Source: Salinimonas chungwhensis DSM 16280 (lineage in GTDB: Bacteria > Pseudomonadota > Gammaproteobacteria > Enterobacterales > Alteromonadaceae). Taken from it: 64,000 nucleotides of DNA. The position numbers and the translations under genes are program-made. The stretch lies in assembly GCF_000378185.1 (NCBI RefSeq), contig NZ_KB899387.1, positions 62,001-126,000 on the forward strand, given 5' to 3'. Of the stretch, positions 25,992 through 32,882 are shown piece after piece; position 1 is the stretch's first letter; every line of letters begins with the position of its first letter. Below the pieces are notes generated by a model, which did not search any database, was not told where the DNA came from, and was given only the letters and a program-made list of their open reading frames with translations.

Positions 25992-27073
25992 GCGATAATC
26001 TTGGATTTTCACCTGAATGGGCTTCTCCGCCAGGAGAAACTATTCGGACTATCTTGTATGAAAGAGATGTAGAAATTGATGAGTTTTCTAGCTTAGTAGG
26101 TATTGAACGTGAATTTTGCGAACGTATGTTACTCGGCTATGAATCAATTACGCAAGACTTAGCTAAAAGTATTGAAGAGGTCACTGAGGTTTCAGCAAAA
26201 TTTTGGATCAATAGAGAGAGTAGATATAGGAAACAGCTCGATGCGTCACATGACGAGCGCATTCAATGGTTAGCGAGACTTCCTCTCAAAGATATGACCA
26301 AGTGGAACTGGATTCCTAAAGGGTTAAGGGTATGGGAAAAATTTGAAGCATGTTTAGATTTTTTCAATATACGATCTCTTGAGGAATGGGACGACAAGTT
26401 TTCTTCTCGCCTATCCAAAGTAGCATTTAGAACATCCAATTCTTTTGATAATTCGCCAGAGTCAGTAATAACTTGGCTATATCAGGCTGAAAAAATTGCA
26501 AAGCAGCAAAATATCGCCTCTTGGAATTCTGATAAGCTGTCTAGTTCTTTGCCTGAAATTAGAAAATTGACATTAATTGACAATCCCAAGGAGTTTGTAC
26601 CCAGATTACGAAGCTTATTTGCATCTTGCGGTGTGAACTTAGTTTTATTGCCAACTCCAAAAGGAACCAGAGCCAGCGGTGCTACATTTTTTTCAAAAGA
26701 AAACGAGCCTATTTTAGTTCTAAGTTTTAGATACAAAACCAACGATCATTTCTGGTTCTCTCTTTTTCATGAAATAGGCCATCTTTTATTACATAGCTCT
26801 TCATCTATATTTATTGAAGGTAAAGATATCGCTAATTCTGAAGAAGAGAGAGAAGCCGATGTTTTTTCACAAGAAGCTCTGATTCCTTTAATTTATAGGG
26901 ACGAGATGCTTAACTTTACACATAAGGATTGGATAAAAATAATAAGATTCTCGAAAAAAATCGGTATTGCTCGAGGAATAGTTGTAGGCCAGCTACAACA
27001 CTGTGGAAATATCGATCACAAATACCTTAATAAACTAAAAGTTAGATACGACACAAATGGTTTATTTGATTAA
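25988..27073 (+). CDS. XRE/HigA-like HTH fused to ImmA/IrrE metallopeptidase
   Basis: A 361-residue protein in two parts. The first 80 residues (PEWASPPGETIRTILYERDVEIDEFS, EVSAKFWINRESRYRKQLD) match the HigA-type DNA-binding antitoxin. The C-terminal part has the zinc-protease motif HEIGH (His261-Glu262, His265) followed by EEREADVFSQEALIP, typical of ImmA/IrrE. Such proteins cleave a repressor or antitoxin to induce a mobile element or stress response. It is coupled to the small gene upstream and converges on the unknown gene of the thymidylate-synthase-like pair (4-base overlap of ends). It could maintain the element, switch excision, or be part of a defence system. Confidence 0.85.
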   Translation: MSDNLGFSPEWASPPGETIRTILYERDVEIDEFSSLVGIEREFCERMLLGYESITQDLAKSIEEVTEVSAKFWINRESRYRKQLDASHDERIQWLARLPLKDMTKWNWIPKGLRVWEKFEACLDFFNIRSLEEWDDKFSSRLSKVAFRTSNSFDNSPESVITWLYQAEKIAKQQNIASWNSDKLSSSLPEIRKLTLIDNPKEFVPRLRSLFASCGVNLVLLPTPKGTRASGATFFSKENEPILVLSFRYKTNDHFWFSLFHEIGHLLLHSSSSIFIEGKDIANSEEEREADVFSQEALIPLIYRDEMLNFTHKDWIKIIRFSKKIGIARGIVVGQLQHCGNIDHKYLNKLKVRYDTNGLFD

Positions 27074-28017
27074 CCTCTGAATAATTTATATTTATTTGGT
27101 GACTTCTGCCAATTGCAAAGCGAATCTTCGAGTATTTGCATCGCATACGGTCCGAGATTTAATTCATGATTTAGTTGGGCTAGTTTAGTCTCTAGAGAAT
27201 CAGCGCTATGGCCTCCATGCAGTCCAAAAAATAATAACGTAGCCCCTGGCCTTGGTCCAGTAGAACCAGAGATATATGCACTCTGAGGGTAAAAGTCAAC
27301 AAGGTCTAACTTAGCCCACATAGTCAGCAAATCAAAAACACCTAAGCGACTAAAGGACTTCACATTACTTTTCATACCTTTGAAAAAATAATCAAACATC
27401 AAAGATTTATCATTATTTGTTGCATATTCAGCTTCGGATATTTTAGCAGCATGGCTGAAATGGCCTCCTATATAGTCAATATAACTTTTTACAACTACAG
27501 GCACTGAAAAAGCTGTGTCATACCTGAAAGATTGGTATTTCCTGTGATTGTTAAACTTTAACTTTTTCTTCTCACTAGAAATTTCAAAACTTGCGCGTCG
27601 AAACCACCTATCAAAGGCATCAAAGTTTGAAGTTATATTTTGCCAAGTCCATGGTTCGGTCTCGCCTCTTGCACCATATACATCTGCTACAATACTCCAG
27701 CCATAAGCTTGAGACTTTCCAAAGTGAGTTGCTAATAGCAGCAACCAGAATGCCTCGTCTGAATCTCCCTTCTTTTTATGTATAACCGCAGCCTTAAGAG
27801 GATCAAACAGTTCTGAATTAGGGTCAGCTCTAAATTCACTTAGCTCTAATTCGCTCAGTCTTTTAACGAAATCAATTCTTCGAATGCTATCTACAACCTG
27901 TCGAGCAAACACCGCCCTCCTTTCATCGTCTAAGATTCCAGGTAGTTCTACACTTTGGACACTGGCCAATTTCTCCAGGACTTCCTCAAATAAGTTCTGT
28001 TTTTTATTTTTCATCAT
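27070..28017 (-). CDS. Unknown partner of the thymidylate-synthase-like protein
   Basis: A 315-residue helical protein. The block STGPRPGATLLFFG (252-265) after FSRLGVFDLLTMWAKLDLVD is reminiscent, to me, of the alpha-glutamyl/putrescinyl thymine pyrophosphorylase clade 3 family. That family is built on a helix-hairpin-helix glycosylase-like fold and occurs with thymidylate-synthase homologues in base-hypermodification clusters. This match is from memory of motifs and should be treated as a hypothesis. The start overlaps the stop of the TS-like gene by an ATGA junction, so the two products are made together. No signal peptide or transmembrane part. The gene is AT-rich like the rest of the cargo. 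Confidence 0.7.
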   Translation of the reverse strand: MMKNKKQNLFEEVLEKLASVQSVELPGILDDERRAVFARQVVDSIRRIDFVKRLSELELSEFRADPNSELFDPLKAAVIHKKKGDSDEAFWLLLLATHFGKSQAYGWSIVADVYGARGETEPWTWQNITSNFDAFDRWFRRASFEISSEKKKLKFNNHRKYQSFRYDTAFSVPVVVKSYIDYIGGHFSHAAKISEAEYATNNDKSLMFDYFFKGMKSNVKSFSRLGVFDLLTMWAKLDLVDFYPQSAYISGSTGPRPGATLLFFGLHGGHSADSLETKLAQLNHELNLGPYAMQILEDSLCNWQKSPNKYKLFRG

Positions 28018-29000
28018 TTTTTTCTTATTTTATCTATCAGTTTCTGAATGATGGGTTTGTAGTTGCTATTAGATAAGTTTTCAATCTGACTTTGGAGTTT
28101 TCGACATCCATCTAATGGATTGCTCTTATATATTTTAAAAGATTTCAACATTATTGTTAGATCTCCCCAATAAGGGGGAAGTTCAGCTGAAATACTTTCG
28201 CCTAATTCCCCTTTCCTGATCTCTTTTTCTACTTCAATGAAGTTTCTGACATCTGCATAAGAGTTTTCAGGCATTGGTGTCATTATAGGAGTTGGGTTAG
28301 GGTATCCTTCTTGATTGTAGCGCCCAATCAAGCCTGAATCCTCGTCATAAACGTGGAAGCTCCCGACAAAATGTTTGTAGCTACCAAGTTTGATTTTGCG
28401 ATTTAATCGTGAAGATAGTTCACTTGCTACTAACTCTTGAAGCATTGTGAAGCAAAAAATATCGTGTGGAAGCCCACGAAATACGTCATTTGACCGCATA
28501 GTGGCAATAAGCTCTAGACAATTCTCCCTTAGAATGAACTGTAAAGTCTGTGTACAGGGTATATCTTTTTTTTTGTTAACTAAGTCATGCTTGTCAAATA
28601 TCTGAATGACAGCTTGCCGAGAAGACGGCTTGTGCTCGAGGATAGAAATGATATTTTCAATCTGGTTTACTGAATCCGACTGCCCAATCAGTCGCGGGCC
28701 ATACGCGCCTCCTACCGTTCCATCAAGCTCAGCATAATTTCTATAACGAGACAGATAGTAGATCATATGTTCGGCATCTTCTGAACCGCTTAGATACCAG
28801 GTCAACTCACCAAGACAACTATAAAGTGTATTTTTGCTCTCCGCTCGGCTTACCCTGTTGAGAGGATCAGATAGTGTTAGAAGAACCCCAGTCAATTCAA
28901 GGTTTTTGCCCTTAGTGGGAGTATTTTCTTTTCCTTGAGTTTTCAATATGCAGAGACTTGATCTGATGATCTCATCTATCGACTCACCTTCGATTTCCAT
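28014..29000 (-). CDS. Thymidylate synthase-family protein with cytosine-type active site
   Basis: A 328-residue homologue of ThyA and dCMP hydroxymethylase. Conserved parts are GELTWYLSG, nucleophile Cys149 in IPCTQTLQF, phosphate-binding Arg169, Asp172 in RSNDVFRGLP and the His216/Tyr218 pair in FHVY. At the position of E. coli Asn177, which reads the uracil ring, it has Asp180 (LPHDIF instead of LPFNIA). T4 dCMP hydroxymethylase has Asp there too, and the same exchange turns L. casei thymidylate synthase into a dCMP methylase. The protein is therefore probably not the housekeeping enzyme; it may make a 5-modified cytosine nucleotide or act on a related substrate. It is the first gene behind the host tRNA-Arg promoter, coupled to the unknown gene downstream. 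Confidence 0.85.
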   Translation of the reverse strand: MEIEGESIDEIIRSSLCILKTQGKENTPTKGKNLELTGVLLTLSDPLNRVSRAESKNTLYSCLGELTWYLSGSEDAEHMIYYLSRYRNYAELDGTVGGAYGPRLIGQSDSVNQIENIISILEHKPSSRQAVIQIFDKHDLVNKKKDIPCTQTLQFILRENCLELIATMRSNDVFRGLPHDIFCFTMLQELVASELSSRLNRKIKLGSYKHFVGSFHVYDEDSGLIGRYNQEGYPNPTPIMTPMPENSYADVRNFIEVEKEIRKGELGESISAELPPYWGDLTIMLKSFKIYKSNPLDGCRKLQSQIENLSNSNYKPIIQKLIDKIRKK

Positions 29001-29073
29001 TTAAGTTTTCAACTGTCATCCATGCTAGTTTCTGGATGCTAGCAAATTATTTGAATACATACAGCCAAAAATT

Positions 29074-29101
29074 TGCTACATATTTGCTACATATTTTGAA
29101 A
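29074..29101. repeat. Second copy of the tandem 11-bp repeats
   Basis: Same 28 bases as 18859-18886, in the same orientation, 62 bases inside the right attachment repeat. It lies between the TS-like gene start and the tRNA. A terminal pair like this fits integrase arm sites. Confidence 0.7.
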
Positions 29102-29146
29102 AGGGAATTTTTCGAGGAGAGGAGTCGGGCTACAGCCCTTTAAAAA

Positions 29147-29223
29147 TGGCGCACCCGATAGGATTCGAACCTATGACCTTTGCCTCCGGAGGGCAACGCT
29201 CTATCCAGCTGAGCTACGGGTGC
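29147..29223 (-). tRNA. tRNA-Arg (CCG anticodon)
   Basis: Reads GCACCCG ... CGGGTGC with discriminator G and encoded CCA (77 bases). The D arm is GCTCAGCTGGATAGAGC, the anticodon loop CTCCGGA, and the T loop starts TTCGA. The element has restored this gene's 3' half from its own attachment sequence. The original terminator was left behind at 18563-18590. Confidence 0.97.
29164..29191. repeat. Right attachment repeat (28 bp, attR core)
   Basis: Lies within the intact tRNA-Arg, from the T loop to the anticodon loop. Identical to 18688-18715. Confidence 0.88.
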
Positions 29224-29243
29224 GTACTTTAAAAACTTGTTTC

Positions 29244-29341
29244 TGACCCGTCCCTGGTGGGTCATTCCAGCCGCAACGTCCTGTTGCGGCGTTGCGTGCC
29301 TTTCGGCGTGACGTTAAGTCACCCCTCATCGCCTGCGGCGA
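29244..29341. repeat. Five-hairpin array next to a tRNA 5' remnant
   Basis: Consecutive stems: 29244-29249/29259-29264 (loop contains TCCCTG), 29270-29277/29283-29290 (perfect 8 bp, loop GTCCT), 29298-29300/29305-29307, 29308-29312/29318-29322 and 29329-29333/29337-29341. The organisation is as in the array at 18620-18687, though the stem sequences differ. Confidence 0.6.
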
Positions 29342-29352
29342 CCGGTACTCAC

Positions 29353-29374
29353 CCAGCTGAGCTACGGGTGCGTA
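29353..29374 (-). pseudogene. 5' fragment of a second tRNA-Arg
   Basis: Twenty-two bases identical to the start of the intact tRNA-Arg and its leader (29205-29226), then the match ends in the D loop where the hairpin array begins. It is the first thing transcribed from the tRNA promoter. It marks an old, broken tandem copy. Confidence 0.7.
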
Positions 29375-29446
29375 TTGTGTAAACTTGTATCAACAACCAG
29401 TGACTTTGCGCAGAGGCTCAAGTCGGGAATGGCGTTGAGGAGCGCT

Positions 29447-29475
29447 ATAATACTTACGCGAAGCGGTTGCATCAA
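29447..29475 (-). promoter_or_regulatory. Promoter of the tRNA-Arg transcript
   Basis: On the minus strand: TTGATG (29475-29470), 17-base spacer, TATTAT (29452-29447), then the GC-rich AGCGCTCC expected of a stringently controlled stable-RNA promoter. Transcription would begin near 29440 and cross the tRNA fragment, the hairpins and the tRNA toward the element. Confidence 0.75.
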
Positions 29476-29621
29476 CCGTTTTATGTCATAAATCTGTATT
29501 GCGGTGCAGAAATTCAGTTTCGATTAAAAATAGGTTAATTGGCCCTAAATGGTTGTAGTCATTAAATAACCATTATAATCTTCATGAAATAGGCGTTTGA
29601 ATACGATGCCCGGAGGCGGAT

Positions 29622-30032
29622 GTGAAAGTAAAATCGTGGTTAGTTGCTGGCGCGATGACGTTAGCAGCAGTAGCGCAAGCTCAGGAAATGAGCGATGAAG
29701 CAATTAAAGAACGTATCAAACCGGTTGGTTCGGTAAACATTGGTGGCAACGATGCCCAGGGCGCAGCAGCTGGCGGCGGCGGTGGTGGAACCCGATCTGG
29801 CGAAGCGGTTTATAACAATGCCTGTGTAGCCTGCCATGGTGCTGGTGTACTGGGTGCGCCTAAGCATCAGGTTGCAGCCGACTGGCAGCCGCGCCTGGAT
29901 GAGCGAGGCTTTGATATGCTACTGCAAAACGCCATAAATGGTTATAACGCTATGCCCCCGAGAGGAACATGTGGTGACTGTAGCGATGATGAAATCAAGG
30001 CAGCCATTGAATACATGATGGAAGGTATATAA
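29622..30032 (+). CDS. Cytochrome c5-family protein
   Basis: A periplasmic monohaem cytochrome that shuttles electrons. The signal peptide MKVKSWLVAGAMTLAAVAQA is followed by a glycine-rich linker (AAAGGGGGGTRSG). The haem is bound by CVACH, with Met of AMPPRG as the likely axial ligand, and CGDC is the c5-type disulfide pair near the end. 136 residues is usual. The start codon is GTG, supported by CGGAGG a few bases before it. It stands alone, 148 bases downstream of the tRNA promoter but in the opposite direction. Confidence 0.93.
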   Translation: MKVKSWLVAGAMTLAAVAQAQEMSDEAIKERIKPVGSVNIGGNDAQGAAAGGGGGGTRSGEAVYNNACVACHGAGVLGAPKHQVAADWQPRLDERGFDMLLQNAINGYNAMPPRGTCGDCSDDEIKAAIEYMMEGI

Positions 30033-30240
30033 CTGTTTTGTGATGCGTTTCTACAAATAAAGTATGAGCATAGTGTAGTGTTATCTGTACAACGTGAGCG
30101 CGAATGTACGGCCCGCCTGGCTCTGGTCCGATGAGAATAAAATGCTGCATTTTTGCACAGAATGTGGCATTGAACTCAAAAATCAGTTAAGTTAACCCGT
30201 TAACGACCATTGGTGTTTTTGAGTAAAACTGGCTAACTTA

Positions 30241-32841
30241 ATGTCGACAGAGTCTACGCAGTATCCGTTGTCTGAGGAAGAGCTTCGAGAGCTTATACCC
30301 CAGTTACAGCAACTGACTGAAAAATATAAGCGTGCAGAGCGGGTACAAAAAGCCTTGTTCGACATTGCCGAACTGGCCAGTTCTGTCAGCCAGCTAAACC
30401 GCCTTTACACAGCTATCCACGAAATCATTGGCGATTTCATGAACGCCGATAACTTCTTTGTCGCATTTTATGAGCGCGACGTTAATCTGATCAATTTTGC
30501 TTACTTTGTCGATGAGTTCGATGAACAAACCATTCATCAGGTTCCAGCACACGAGCTTATGGATGGCATTACCGGCTATATTCTGCGTACAGGTAATCAT
30601 GTTTTTCTAGACAAACACAATGCAGATGCCTTTGCCGTTGATACCGGTGTCAAACTGGTCGGCGCGTTGCCTCACCAGTTTTTAGGTGTCCCCCTGAAAA
30701 GAGGCTCGCAGGTTATTGGCGCCATGGTAGTGCAGACCTACGATGAGGCAGTCTCTTATTCAAGTGAAGATCTTGAAGTCCTGCTGTTTGTTTCCCAGCA
30801 CATTGTGACCACCGTCGACCGGGTAAAGAGCCGCGAGCTCACTGAGCGCACCATTCGTGACCGAACCCGGCAACTGCGCAAGATTAATGATGATCTGCAG
30901 GAAGAAATTCTGGAGCGTCAGAAAGTAGAACAGCTGCAAAATGCGCTGTTTGAGATATCAGAACTGGCCGCGCACGTGGAAGGAGATATGGGCAGTTTTT
31001 ACTCCAGCCTGCACGTCATCCTGGCCCGACTCATCAGCGCCCCTAACTGCTATATTGCTACGCTCAATGACACCGGCGATAAACTCCATTTTCCTTATTT
31101 TAGTGACAGAGAGCAGGATAGCGCTGAAGTGCGTCCGCTCGGCCTGGGCCTGACTGAATTTGTACTGCGAACGGGTCAGGCAGAACTGATCAACCCACCC
31201 CGCGTGCTTGAGCTGGCCGAATCCGGCGAGATTGATGTGGATGTCGCCCAAAGTATGCTTAATAGTGCCAACTCCTGGCTGGGCTCGCCGTTGGTGGTCG
31301 ATGGTGAGGTATCCGGCGTTATTGCGGTGCAGACTTACGGAAAACTGGCCAAGTATACCGCCCGGGATTTGGAGCTTTTACGGTTTGTGTCACATCACAT
31401 TGCGGTGGCTATGGAGCGCAAGCGCAGTACCGATGCCATCCATCAGTATAATCAACAGCTGGAAGAACGGGTTCGCGAGCGGACCGAAGAGCTGAATAAA
31501 GTGAACGCCAGCCTGCGCAAGCAAATTGAAGAACGCAAGGAAATGGAGCTGAAGCTGATTCATGATGCCCATCATGATGCGCTGACCGACCTGCCCAATC
31601 GGGCGATGTTTACCAGTCGGTTAGATCTGGCGCTGGCCAACAAGCAGCGTTATTCAGAAAATCTGTTTGCGGTACTTTTTATCGACCTCGACCGCTTCAA
31701 GGTAATCAACGATACGCTGGGTCATCATGCCGGTGATGAGTTTTTGATTGAAGTGGCCCGACGCATTTCTCTGTGTATTCGCGGGCATGACTTACTGGCC
31801 CGTCTCGGTGGCGATGAGTTTGTGGTGTTGCTTGACGCTTTTGAAGATCTGGAAGATGTGGAAGAGGTAGCCTCGCGCATTATTGAAGCGGTGTCAGAGC
31901 CCTTTACCCTGGAAGGTAAGGACATGTACTCAGGCGCCAGCATTGGCATTGCCCACCTGGAAAACTATTACCGTTCGGCTGACGAGGTATTGCGGGATGC
32001 CGATGCGGCAATGTACCAGGCTAAAACGCTGGGCCGCGGTCGTTTTGTCATGTTCGACAAAAGTATGCGCGAACGGCTTCTTGAAGAGTTGGAACTAGAA
32101 AACGAGTTTCGCCAGTCGCTGCGCCAGGAAGAGTTTGACTGTTACCTGCAACCGGTGGTTAACCTTAAAACCGACGAAGCAATTTATCATGAAATGTATG
32201 TTCGCTGGACACATCCGCAATACGGTAAGGTCGCCCGTGAACAGTTTCGTCAGGTGGCAGAACAAAGTGGGTTAACACTGGACTTAGATTTGTACCAATT
32301 ACACAAGGCCTGTGATTTGCTGCAAAACTGGAAAGAAACACATCGTCGCCCTACCCGTATTGCAGTAAATGTCTCTATCAATCACTTGCTGCAGCAGTCC
32401 CTGGTCAACAAAATTATCCGAATCATTGAAGAGCGTGGGACCTCGCCTGAAGAGCTGGTGTTTGAGTTTGATGAAAATGATTTAAACCGGCGCTCGCAAT
32501 ATATTCTGCCAGCCATTAAAAAGTTAAAACGTGCGGGCATCACGCTGGTCTTGGATAATTTTGGCAGTGGGCTGGCGTCCCTCAGCTATTTATTCGCCTA
32601 TCCCTTTGACTACATCAAGGTCGATCACCGGTTTGTGAAGTCGCTGCCGCGCTCTCAGCGCAATCAGAAGCTGATTCAGTCGGTGATGCTGATTTCTGAA
32701 CATCTGCGCTTTAAGGTGATTGCGGAGGGCGTTGATTCACCCTCACAGCTGGCTGCTCTGGCTGAAATTAACTGTAACTTTGCCCAGGGCAAGGTACTCA
32801 GCCGGCCTGAACCACTGAACAATGACCGGATAGCGGTTTAG
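30241..32841 (+). CDS. GAF-GAF-GGDEF-EAL protein with a degenerate EAL domain
   Basis: A soluble 866-residue signalling protein. Two GAF sensor domains (about 45-195 and 235-385), each led by a similar coiled segment (RVQKALFDIAELA, LQNALFEISELA), precede GGDEF and EAL. The cyclase site is intact (LGGDEF, 522-527) and an inhibitory RxxD (RGHD) lies five residues before it, so it probably makes c-di-GMP with product inhibition. The EAL part looks inactive: the EAL signature is EMY, DDFGTG is DNFGSG and the EGIE motif reads EGVD. No transmembrane segment is seen. No operon partner: rep converges from the other strand. Confidence 0.92.
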   Translation: MSTESTQYPLSEEELRELIPQLQQLTEKYKRAERVQKALFDIAELASSVSQLNRLYTAIHEIIGDFMNADNFFVAFYERDVNLINFAYFVDEFDEQTIHQVPAHELMDGITGYILRTGNHVFLDKHNADAFAVDTGVKLVGALPHQFLGVPLKRGSQVIGAMVVQTYDEAVSYSSEDLEVLLFVSQHIVTTVDRVKSRELTERTIRDRTRQLRKINDDLQEEILERQKVEQLQNALFEISELAAHVEGDMGSFYSSLHVILARLISAPNCYIATLNDTGDKLHFPYFSDREQDSAEVRPLGLGLTEFVLRTGQAELINPPRVLELAESGEIDVDVAQSMLNSANSWLGSPLVVDGEVSGVIAVQTYGKLAKYTARDLELLRFVSHHIAVAMERKRSTDAIHQYNQQLEERVRERTEELNKVNASLRKQIEERKEMELKLIHDAHHDALTDLPNRAMFTSRLDLALANKQRYSENLFAVLFIDLDRFKVINDTLGHHAGDEFLIEVARRISLCIRGHDLLARLGGDEFVVLLDAFEDLEDVEEVASRIIEAVSEPFTLEGKDMYSGASIGIAHLENYYRSADEVLRDADAAMYQAKTLGRGRFVMFDKSMRERLLEELELENEFRQSLRQEEFDCYLQPVVNLKTDEAIYHEMYVRWTHPQYGKVAREQFRQVAEQSGLTLDLDLYQLHKACDLLQNWKETHRRPTRIAVNVSINHLLQQSLVNKIIRIIEERGTSPEELVFEFDENDLNRRSQYILPAIKKLKRAGITLVLDNFGSGLASLSYLFAYPFDYIKVDHRFVKSLPRSQRNQKLIQSVMLISEHLRFKVIAEGVDSPSQLAALAEINCNFAQGKVLSRPEPLNNDRIAV

Positions 32842-32882
32842 TTACGTAACGCACCTGCACGTCCGGTTTCCAGTTGTACGGC

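Larger units (their letters stand above)
18688..29191. mobile_element. Integrative element in tRNA-Arg(CCG), about 10.5 kb
   Basis: Identical 28-bp direct repeats lie at 18688-18715 and 29164-29191, covering the T-loop to anticodon part of tRNA-Arg. The right copy is inside the intact tRNA, the left copy in a remnant that kept the original terminator. Inside are an integrase beside the left end, AlpA, an HUH replication endonuclease, and cargo (DUF2235 lipoprotein, zinc-ribbon protein, XRE-ImmA/IrrE pair, thymidylate-synthase-like pair). The cargo stretches are clearly richer in A+T than the flanks. There are no capsid, tail, relaxase or conjugation genes, so it resembles a phage-satellite-like or mobilisable island. 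Whether it still excises is unknown. Confidence 0.85.

Noticed and set aside
28014..29000. Calling the gene thyA
   Set aside because: Asp replaces the uracil-selecting Asn and the gene is on a mobile element; a housekeeping thyA would be expected elsewhere.
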